A stretch of DNA of 12,074 bases from NCBI GenBank assembly GCA_964558485.1, contig CAZLED010000071.1, forward strand, positions 1 to 12,074. Reading direction: 5' to 3'. Position numbers and translations under genes: made by a program. Source of the DNA: UMGS1696 sp964558485. GTDB taxonomy: Bacteria > Bacillota > Clostridia > Oscillospirales > CAG-272. This document shows positions 5,166 through 12,074 of the stretch, one piece after another. Within the stretch, counting starts at the first letter, position 1. Every line of letters starts with the position of its first letter. The notes below the pieces were generated by a model. The model was not told the origin of the DNA. It did not search any database and worked only from the letters and a program-made list of their open reading frames with translations.

Positions 5166-8100
5166 ATGTCAAATATCCAAAAAATTCCTGAAAAAATCGC
5201 CTCGTTGGGGCAGACTTTGGCGGTCGGTATGGACATCGGCTCCACCACTGCCAAGATCGCTATCACCCGTGGCGGCGAACTGCTGTATGCCAAGTACGAA
5301 CGGCACTTCTCCAAGGTCCGGGAAAAGATCCTGGAAATGCTCCACGCCGCTGCCGATGTGCTGGGCGACGCTCCGTTTACAGCAGCCCTCTCCGGTTCCG
5401 CTGGTCTGGGGCTGGCCCACGATGCCGAGATCCCCTTTGTCCAAGAGGTCTGGGCTACCGGGCAGATCGTCAAGACCCTGGAGCCCGACACCTCTGCCGT
5501 CATCGAGCTGGGTGGTGAGGACGCCAAGATCCTGTTCTTCCAGGGTGGCACCGACGAACGGATGAACGGCTCCTGTGCCGGTGGTACCGGTGCGTTCATC
5601 GACCAAATGGCGTCTCTGCTGAACATGACCCCCGACGAAATGGACGAGGTCAGCCTTCATCACCAGAAGATCTACCCCATCGCCAGCCGGTGCGGTGTCT
5701 TCGCCAAATCCGATATCCAGCCCCTGCTGAACCAGGGTGCCTCCAAGGAAGACGTGGCTGCCAGCATCTACCAGGCCGTTGTCAACCAGACCATTGCCGG
5801 GCTTGCCCAAGGCAGACGGATCGAAGGCAAGGTCCTGTTCCTGGGTGGTCCCCTGTACTTCTGTCAAGGACTGCGGGATCGCTTTGTGGAGACCCTGCAC
5901 CTTGTCCCCGGTGAGACTGCCATTTTCCCGGAATACGGACGGATCGCCTGTGCCATGGGTGCCGCTCTGTATGCCGGTTCTCTGGGGCAAGAAGGCAAGA
6001 CCTACACCCTAAGCTCCCTATGTTCCGACATCGAAAAAGCCGTGACCCCACCGATGACCCGGGTCATGGATCCCTTGTTCACCTCTCGTGAGGAATACGA
6101 GGCCTTTGCTGCCCGTCACCGGAAGGCCGACGTGCCCAAGGTGCTGCTGGACGACTACACCGGCGACGCATGGCTGGGCATCGACTGTGGCTCCACCACC
6201 ACCAAAATGGTGCTCATCGACCCGGAATGTCGTCTGCTCTACACCTACTACGACTCCAACAAGGGCAATCCCGTTGCCATCGTCAAGGAGCAGCTGGAGC
6301 ACCTCTACAGTCTCTGCGGCGACCGGATCCGCATTCGTGGCAGTGCCGTCACCGGGTATGGCGAGGACCTGATCCAAAACGCCTTCCACTGCGACACCGG
6401 CATCGTGGAGACCATCGCCCACTACACCGCCGCCAAGCATTTCCAGCCGGATGTGGATTTCATTCTGGACATCGGCGGGCAGGACATCAAATGCTTCCGG
6501 ATCCGGCAGGGCACCATCGACAGCATCATGCTCAACGAGGCCTGCTCCTCCGGCTGTGGCTCCTTCATCGAAACCTTTGCCAAATCCATGGGCTATTCTT
6601 CCCCGGACTTTGCCAAGCTGGGTCTGTTCGCCGACTCTCCTGTGAACCTGGGCAGCCGCTGTACCGTGTTCATGAACTCCCAGGTGAAGCAGTCCCAGAA
6701 GGATGGCGCCACCGTGGCGGACATTTCGGCAGGCCTGTCCGTATCCGTGGTGAAGAACGCCATCTACAAGGTCATTCGTGCCCATTCGCCGGACGAGCTG
6801 GGGCAGCATATCGTGGTGCAAGGCGGTACCTTCCACAACGATGCGGTGCTGCGTTCCTTTGAGCGAGAGATCGGCCGGGATGTGGTACGTCCCTCCATTG
6901 CTGGGCTGATGGGTGCCTTTGGTGCCGCTCTGTATGTGATGGAGCAGCGAAAGGACGACGACACGCCCTCTGCCATCCTGGACAGCCATGCCCTTGCCAA
7001 CTTCACCCACACCTCCAAGACGGCCACCTGTCAGGGCTGTGCCAACCACTGCTTCCTGACCATCAACACCTTCGGAGACGGCAAGAGGTTCATCTCCGGC
7101 AACAAATGCGAGGGTGGCCTGGGCATGAAGGAAGACAAGACCATCCCCAACCTGTACGAGGTCAAGCGACAGCTGCTGACCGCTTGTACCAATGTTGGTA
7201 CGACCAACAAAACCGACACCACCAAGACCAGGGGCAAGATCGGTCTGCCGCTGGCACTGGGGATGTATGAGCTGGCACCCCTGTGGTACGGGATCTTCGA
7301 TGCGCTGGGCTTTACCGTGGTGCATTCGGGTCTGTCCAGCCGAGAGACCTACGAAAAGGGGCATTTCTCCATCCCCTCGGACACGGCCTGCTATCCGGCC
7401 AAGATCATGCACGGACACATGGAGCTCCTCATTGAAGACCAGTGCGACGCCATCTTCTATCCCCGGCTGACCTACAACGTAGACGAACACCGGCCGGAAG
7501 CGGACAACCACTACAACTGTCCCGTGGTGGCCTACTACAGCGAGCTGCTGGCGGGCAATATGGATTCCCTGAAGGAAAATCCCCACGGCACAAAATTCTA
7601 TTATCCCTATCTGGACATCAACGATCGCAAGAACCTGTGCCGGGGTCTGTACGACTGCCTCCACGCCGACTACCCCACCATCACGAAAAAACAGGTGAAG
7701 GCTGCCATCGAGGCTGGGTTTGCCCGGTATGAAGGGCATATGCAGCAGATCCGGGCAGAAGGGGAAAAGGCTGTTCGTTGGGCAAGAGAGCACGGCAGAC
7801 GGATCATGGTGCTGGCAGGACGACCCTACCACACCGACCCGGAGATCGGCCACGGCATCGATAAGCTGGCACTGAGCCTGGGCTACGTGGTGGTGTCGGA
7901 GGATGCCATTGCCCATCTGGCCGCCGAACCCACCGACCTGCGTGTGCTGAACCAGTGGACGTACCATAGCCGTCTGTACCGTGCGGCCGTGTATGCCGGA
8001 GAACAGGAGGACGTGGATCTGGTGCAGCTGGTCAGCTTCGGCTGCGGCGTAGATGCCATCACCACCGATGAGGTACGGCAGCTGTTGGAAAGCCGTGGCA

Positions 8101-8213
8101 GATTCTACACCCAGATCAAGATCGACGAGATCAGCAACTTGGGTGCGGTGAAGATACGGCTGCGGACGCTGAAGGCAAGTGTGGAGAGGAAAAAGAATAG
8201 GGAAAAGGCGTAA
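5166..8213 (+). CDS. Large acyl-CoA dehydratase activase-like protein with two BadF/HgdC ATPase domains and a DUF2229 region
   Basis: The 1015-aa protein contains two ASKHA-type activase domains in tandem. Domain 1 has GMDIGSTTAK (21-30), GGEDAK (116-121) and the two cysteines expected to hold a [4Fe-4S] cluster at the subunit interface, C137 (GSCAGGTGAF) and C176 (SRCGVFAKSD). Domain 2 has GIDCGSTTTK (338-347), DIGGQD (435-440), C460/C464 (EACSSGCGSF) and C499 (SRCTVF). A CxxCxxxC cluster with a fourth cysteine follows (C622, C625, C629, C648), then a DUF2229-like CoA-activase region (about 693-920) with a C-terminal FGCGVDA (C960). HgdC-type activases use ATP to push one electron from reduced ferredoxin or flavodoxin into 2-hydroxyacyl-CoA dehydratases. 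For this long form the true partner and substrate are unknown. There is no Shine-Dalgarno site before ATG 5166; the next in-frame ATG (5229) would remove the start of domain 1. Confidence 0.88.
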   Translation: MSNIQKIPEKIASLGQTLAVGMDIGSTTAKIAITRGGELLYAKYERHFSKVREKILEMLHAAADVLGDAPFTAALSGSAGLGLAHDAEIPFVQEVWATGQIVKTLEPDTSAVIELGGEDAKILFFQGGTDERMNGSCAGGTGAFIDQMASLLNMTPDEMDEVSLHHQKIYPIASRCGVFAKSDIQPLLNQGASKEDVAASIYQAVVNQTIAGLAQGRRIEGKVLFLGGPLYFCQGLRDRFVETLHLVPGETAIFPEYGRIACAMGAALYAGSLGQEGKTYTLSSLCSDIEKAVTPPMTRVMDPLFTSREEYEAFAARHRKADVPKVLLDDYTGDAWLGIDCGSTTTKMVLIDPECRLLYTYYDSNKGNPVAIVKEQLEHLYSLCGDRIRIRGSAVTGYGEDLIQNAFHCDTGIVETIAHYTAAKHFQPDVDFILDIGGQDIKCFRIRQGTIDSIMLNEACSSGCGSFIETFAKSMGYSSPDFAKLGLFADSPVNLGSRCTVFMNSQVKQSQKDGATVADISAGLSVSVVKNAIYKVIRAHSPDELGQHIVVQGGTFHNDAVLRSFEREIGRDVVRPSIAGLMGAFGAALYVMEQRKDDDTPSAILDSHALANFTHTSKTATCQGCANHCFLTINTFGDGKRFISGNKCEGGLGMKEDKTIPNLYEVKRQLLTACTNVGTTNKTDTTKTRGKIGLPLALGMYELAPLWYGIFDALGFTVVHSGLSSRETYEKGHFSIPSDTACYPAKIMHGHMELLIEDQCDAIFYPRLTYNVDEHRPEADNHYNCPVVAYYSELLAGNMDSLKENPHGTKFYYPYLDINDRKNLCRGLYDCLHADYPTITKKQVKAAIEAGFARYEGHMQQIRAEGEKAVRWAREHGRRIMVLAGRPYHTDPEIGHGIDKLALSLGYVVVSEDAIAHLAAEPTDLRVLNQWTYHSRLYRAAVYAGEQEDVDLVQLVSFGCGVDAITTDEVRQLLESRGRFYTQIKIDEISNLGAVKIRLRTLKASVERKKNREKA

Positions 8214-8221
8214 GGAACCCC

Positions 8222-9466
<1,245 letters not shown>

Positions 9467-9498
9467 TACCACGCTGGTGTAAGATTAGATTTGGATAG

Positions 9499-9539
9499 AA
9501 AAAACGTCTCTGTAGTACAACGTACTGGGAGACGTTTTT
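9499..9539. terminator. Bidirectional intrinsic terminator between convergent genes
   Basis: AAAAAACGTCTC (9499-9510) pairs with GAGACGTTTTT (9529-9539), with an inner AGTAC-AAC-GTACT stem in between. A T-run on both strands makes it work for the activase operon (plus) and the GNAT gene (minus). Confidence 0.9.
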
Positions 9540-9557
9540 ATGTACAAGCCAAATCCG

Positions 9558-10127
9558 TTACCGCTTCTTCCCATCCATATATTGGCTGCGGTAGAGGATG
9601 CTGTCCTCCGCCGTTTCCACATTGCCACGCTGGGTCTTATACGGATGGCTTTTGCTGTACCGGAAGCCGCATTTTTCGATGACTCGGGCAGACTGCCGGT
9701 TCCAGTCAAAATGTCCCACCAGAATAAAATCCAGTTTGACCGTCTCAAAGAGATACCCCATCACAGCCTGTACCGCCTCCGGCATCAGTCCCTGTCCCCA
9801 ATAGGCCTTGGACAATACATACCCGATCTCCCGGCCATGCATACCGGCAAGCTCCGGGTAATACGCTTCGTTGTACCGCTCGATCCCCAAGGAACCGATG
9901 ACCTTGCCCTGGTATTCCAGTGCAATGGTTTTCTTGTTTTCGATAAAATGAAGGAGGATTCGCCGGGATTCTTCGATATCCTTGTGGGGCGCCCAGCCGG
10001 CCATCTGTCCCACACCATCCACGCTGGCGTATGCGTAGAAGTCCTGCAGATCCGTTTCTTGCCACGGACGCAGGGTGAGCCGCTTGGTTTGCAGCACTAC
10101 GGTGCTGATGTCGATTTGTGCGTTCAT
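9558..10127 (-). CDS. GNAT-family N-acetyltransferase (RimJ/RimL type)
   Basis: The 189-aa protein shows the GNAT fold pattern of the RimJ/RimL subgroup. The N-terminus reads LQTKRLTLRPWQETD (residues 12-26). The acetyl-CoA binding motif A is in EIGYVLSKAYWGQGLMPEAVQA (about 100-121), split here as EIGYVLSKAYWGQGL and MPEAVQA. The C-terminal part has HFDWNRQSARVIEKCGF (about 139-155). Such enzymes move an acetyl group from acetyl-CoA to an amine, for example a ribosomal protein N-terminus, but the substrate cannot be read from sequence. ATG 10127 has AAAGGAA about 8 nt upstream. The gene follows a small transcription unit on the same strand whose terminator (10145-10192) lies just before its ribosome binding site. 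I see no separate strong promoter, so it may depend on readthrough. It converges on the activase operon and shares the terminator at 9499-9539. Confidence 0.9.
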   Translation of the reverse strand: MNAQIDISTVVLQTKRLTLRPWQETDLQDFYAYASVDGVGQMAGWAPHKDIEESRRILLHFIENKKTIALEYQGKVIGSLGIERYNEAYYPELAGMHGREIGYVLSKAYWGQGLMPEAVQAVMGYLFETVKLDFILVGHFDWNRQSARVIEKCGFRYSKSHPYKTQRGNVETAEDSILYRSQYMDGKKR

Positions 10128-10144
10128 GCTTTCATTCCTTTCTG

Positions 10145-10192
10145 AAAATAAAAAATACAGTGTCGGGAAACATTCGTTTTTCGCCTACACTG
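10145..10192 (-). terminator. Intrinsic terminator or attenuator before the GNAT gene
   Basis: On the minus strand, CAGTGT (10192-10187) pairs with ACACTG (10163-10158), with further GG/CC pairing inside, followed by TATTTTTTATTTT. It begins 28 nt after the stop of the small open frame at 10221 and ends just before the GNAT ribosome binding site. Confidence 0.7.
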
Positions 10193-10220
10193 CATCCATT
10201 TTGTATGAAGATCTATGGGA

Positions 10221-10325
10221 TCATTTGCAAAAGTGTATGACAACGTAAGCCCGATCCTGCGCATTCTGCATCGCATTACCGGACATATTAGGTTCCATAG
10301 AGACCATACGAACACACATAACCAT
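10221..10325 (-). CDS. Small 34-codon open frame, methionine-rich (possible leader peptide or small protein)
   Basis: ATG 10325 is preceded by a perfect AGGAGG (10338-10333) at 7-nt spacing. The frame encodes 34 residues, starting MVMCVRMVSMEPNMSGNAMQ and ending AYVVIHFCK, then TGA. Six of the first 19 residues are methionine and two cysteines are present. An in-frame ATG two codons upstream (10331) overlaps the ribosome binding site and is unlikely to be used. I recognise no family. There is no signal peptide and no membrane helix. Support comes from context: a consensus promoter upstream, a leader hairpin and an intrinsic terminator downstream form a complete transcription unit. It may be an independent small protein, a leader peptide acting on the GNAT gene, or the region may function as RNA with incidental translation. 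Confidence 0.5.
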   Translation of the reverse strand: MVMCVRMVSMEPNMSGNAMQNAQDRAYVVIHFCK

Positions 10326-10349
10326 TGTCATACCTCCTGTGCATTTTTT

Positions 10350-10381
10350 GTACACGACCGGGAACCACGCCCATGGTGTAC
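10350..10381 (-). promoter_or_regulatory. Leader hairpin of the small transcription unit
   Basis: GTACAC (10350-10355) and GTGTAC (10376-10381) form the outer stem, with GGG/CCC pairing inside. The hairpin ends about 12 nt before AGGAGG on the minus strand, inside the roughly 80-nt leader, so it could affect ribosome access. Confidence 0.5.
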
Positions 10382-10419
10382 CAGACCAAGCTTTTCCATT
10401 GCTATGGTACAGCGACTAT

Positions 10420-10448
10420 AGTATAGCACAACAGTCCCACTTTGTCAA
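10420..10448 (-). promoter_or_regulatory. Consensus sigma-A promoter facing the small open frame
   Basis: On the minus strand, TTGACA (10448-10443) is a perfect -35. TATACT (10425-10420) lies 17 bp away as -10. Transcription would begin near 10413. It is the closest match to consensus that I see in the window. Confidence 0.8.
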
Positions 10449-10510
10449 GAGACCGTGGAAAAAGCTTTGCTGCCGCAGATGGGCTCTCTCAAAAAATTTT
10501 CCGTCCCCTC

Positions 10511-10539
10511 TTGCATTTTTGCTCTATCCATGGTATAAT
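10511..10539 (+). promoter_or_regulatory. Sigma-A promoter of asnS
   Basis: TTGCAT (10511-10516) and TATAAT (10534-10539) are separated by 17 bp. The start would be near 10546, giving a leader of about 58 nt. No T-box specifier structure or T-box sequence is visible in the leader. Confidence 0.8.
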
Positions 10540-10603
10540 AAAGTATTATAAAAAGTTTACAAAGTTCCCTCGATCATGAGCGGAACCGGAAAGGAACTCC
10601 ACC

Positions 10604-11995
10604 ATGGAACTCACCTCTGTCAGAACCCTGTACCGGGCCATGGATACCGTGGATGCCTCTCATGTCAAAGTGGGTGGCTGGGTCCGCAGCATCCGGGACT
10701 CCCGTACCTTTGGGTTCATCGTACTCTCCGACGGTACCTTCTTTGAACCTGTTCAGATCGTTTATGACGACAAGCTGCCCAACTTCAATGAGATCTCCAA
10801 GTACAACGTTGGCTCTGCCATCGTCGTGGAAGGCCGGATCGTGCTGACCCCCGATGCCAAGCAGCCCTTTGAGATCCACGCCGATTCTGTGACCCTGGAA
10901 GGCGCCTCTACCCCCGATTATCCGCTGCAGAAAAAGCGCCACACCATCGAATACCTGCGCACCATCACCCACCTGCGTCCTCGTACCAACCTGTTCCAGG
11001 CTGTATTCCGTGTGCGCTCTCTGGCAGCCTACGCCATCCACAAGTTCTTCCAGGAAAGAGACTTTGTGTATGTGCACACCCCGCTGATCACAGGCTCCGA
11101 CTGCGAAGGCGCCGGGGAAATGTTCCGGGTCACCACCATGGATATGAACGACCTGCCCCGTACCAAGGACGGCGAAGTGGACTTCAGCCAGGACTTCTTC
11201 GGCAAGTCCACCAACCTGACGGTGTCCGGTCAGCTCAACGGCGAGACCTACGCCATGGCCTTCAAGAACATCTACACCTTTGGTCCCACCTTCCGTGCGG
11301 AAAACTCCAACACCACACGCCATGCCGCTGAGTTCTGGATGATCGAGCCGGAGATCGCCTTTGCCGACCTGCAGGACGACATGATGTTAGCGGAATCCAT
11401 GCTGAAGTATGTGATCCAGTACGTGCTGGACAATGCGCCGGAGGAGATGAACTTCTTCAACAGCTTCGTGGACAAGGGTCTGCTGGAACGGCTGCACCAT
11501 GTGGTAAGCTCCGACTTTGGCCACGTGACCTACACCGAAGCCATCGAGATTCTGGAAAAGCACAACGACCAGTTCGACTACAAGGTGTACTGGGGCTGCG
11601 ACCTGCAGACCGAGCACGAGCGGTACCTGACCGAGCAGGTGTTCCAGCGTCCGGTATTCGTGACGGACTATCCCAAGGAGATCAAGGCCTTCTACATGAA
11701 GCTGAACGAGGACGGCAAGACCGTTGCGGCTATGGACTGCCTGGTGCCCGGTATCGGCGAGATCATCGGCGGTTCGCAGCGTGAGGACAACTATGAGCTG
11801 CTGGACAAGCGGCTGGATGAGCTGGGTCTGGACAAGGAATCCTATGGGTTCTATATGGATCTGCGGAAGTACGGCTCTGCCCGGCACGCAGGCTTTGGTC
11901 TGGGCTTCGAACGCTGCGTCATGTACCTGACCGGTGTGTCCAACATCCGGGACGTGATCCCCTTCCCCAGAACCGTCAACAACTGCGAACTGTAA
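10604..11995 (+). CDS. asnS: Asparaginyl-tRNA synthetase
   Basis: The 463-aa class IIb synthetase activates asparagine with ATP and charges tRNA-Asn in the cytoplasm. An N-terminal OB-fold anticodon-binding domain spans about residues 15-100 (VKVGGWVRSIRDSRTFGFI). The catalytic domain has the motif 1 region ending in VHTPLITGSDCEGAGEMF (about 157-174). Motif 2 is in TFGPTFRAENSNTTRH and FWMIEPE (225-250), and motif 3 in GFGLGFERCVMYLTG (430-444). The length equals that of typical bacterial AsnRS, and the product ends normally in VIPFPRTVNNCEL. ATG 10604 has AAAGGAA about 7 nt upstream and its own promoter at 10511. AsnRS is distinguished from AspRS by length and by the absence of the GAD insertion domain. 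It looks monocistronic. The 79 nt after the stop show no clear terminator or gene. Confidence 0.97.
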   Translation: MELTSVRTLYRAMDTVDASHVKVGGWVRSIRDSRTFGFIVLSDGTFFEPVQIVYDDKLPNFNEISKYNVGSAIVVEGRIVLTPDAKQPFEIHADSVTLEGASTPDYPLQKKRHTIEYLRTITHLRPRTNLFQAVFRVRSLAAYAIHKFFQERDFVYVHTPLITGSDCEGAGEMFRVTTMDMNDLPRTKDGEVDFSQDFFGKSTNLTVSGQLNGETYAMAFKNIYTFGPTFRAENSNTTRHAAEFWMIEPEIAFADLQDDMMLAESMLKYVIQYVLDNAPEEMNFFNSFVDKGLLERLHHVVSSDFGHVTYTEAIEILEKHNDQFDYKVYWGCDLQTEHERYLTEQVFQRPVFVTDYPKEIKAFYMKLNEDGKTVAAMDCLVPGIGEIIGGSQREDNYELLDKRLDELGLDKESYGFYMDLRKYGSARHAGFGLGFERCVMYLTGVSNIRDVIPFPRTVNNCEL

Positions 11996-12074
11996 AAACG
12001 ATACAAACAGTCCTTCCACTGAACTGCCCCAAGCTGAACGGACAGCACAAAAGAACACCCCTACGGTATAAAAC

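Noticed and set aside
6018..7967. Long minus-strand open frame antisense to the activase gene (649 codons)
   Set aside because: It is a codon-bias shadow; the plus-strand frame has clear domains and cluster cysteines.
10440..10603. T-box riboswitch before asnS
   Set aside because: The promoter at 10511 leaves a leader of only about 58 nt, and no T-box sequence or specifier stem is visible.

Overview
The window looks like chromosome of an anaerobic, Gram-positive member of the Clostridia, most likely Oscillospiraceae (Ruminococcus-like). This is inferred from ferredoxin-dependent anaerobic enzymes (indolepyruvate:ferredoxin oxidoreductase and a CoA-dehydratase-type activase), consensus sigma-A promoters, strong AGGAGG-type ribosome binding sites, an MnmM-type methyltransferase of the Firmicute kind and a heavy load of structured repeats between genes. 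The species cannot be fixed from sequence reading alone.

Layout, left to right. Positions 1-736 have no convincing gene. They hold a foldback repeat element: two similar hairpins (1-53 and 509-565) inside inverted repeats of about 90 bp surround about 380 bp of unique sequence, and a repeat arm follows that recurs, inverted, at 4795-4852. Next, all on the minus strand, come an mnmM-like tRNA methyltransferase gene (737-1303) and an intact REP-associated tyrosine transposase (RAYT, 1420-1896). The RAYT is bracketed by two inverted copies of a GTAG-headed palindrome (REP) and followed outward by a tandem array of 32-bp REP-like units (2046-2254). The minus-strand iorA-iorB operon (4637-2301) follows, with a clear promoter at 4678-4706. 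A second copy of the foldback repeat family fills the divergent intergenic region (4718-4975).

On the plus strand, a large two-gene unit (5166-9466) encodes a 1015-aa activase with two BadF/HgdC-type ATPase domains and a 414-aa protein related to 2-hydroxyacyl-CoA dehydratase subunits. In many Clostridia these form one polypeptide of about 1400 aa; here they are two genes 8 nt apart. A bidirectional terminator (9499-9539) separates this unit from a convergent GNAT acetyltransferase gene (9558-10127, minus). Upstream of the GNAT gene is a compact minus-strand transcription unit with a consensus promoter, leader hairpin, AGGAGG site, 34-codon open frame and terminator. It may encode a small protein or act as an attenuating leader for the GNAT gene. 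Asparaginyl-tRNA synthetase (asnS, 10604-11995, plus) with its own promoter closes the window.

Functionally, IorAB oxidises aryl-pyruvates and reduces ferredoxin, and activases of the BadF/HgdC family use reduced ferredoxin or flavodoxin plus ATP to inject electrons into CoA-dehydratase-type enzymes. The divergent pair could therefore be linked through low-potential electrons, but that is inference. The less described material is the three-part repeat landscape (foldback family, RAYT/REP pair, alternating tandem array) and the small minus-strand transcription unit at 10150-10448.
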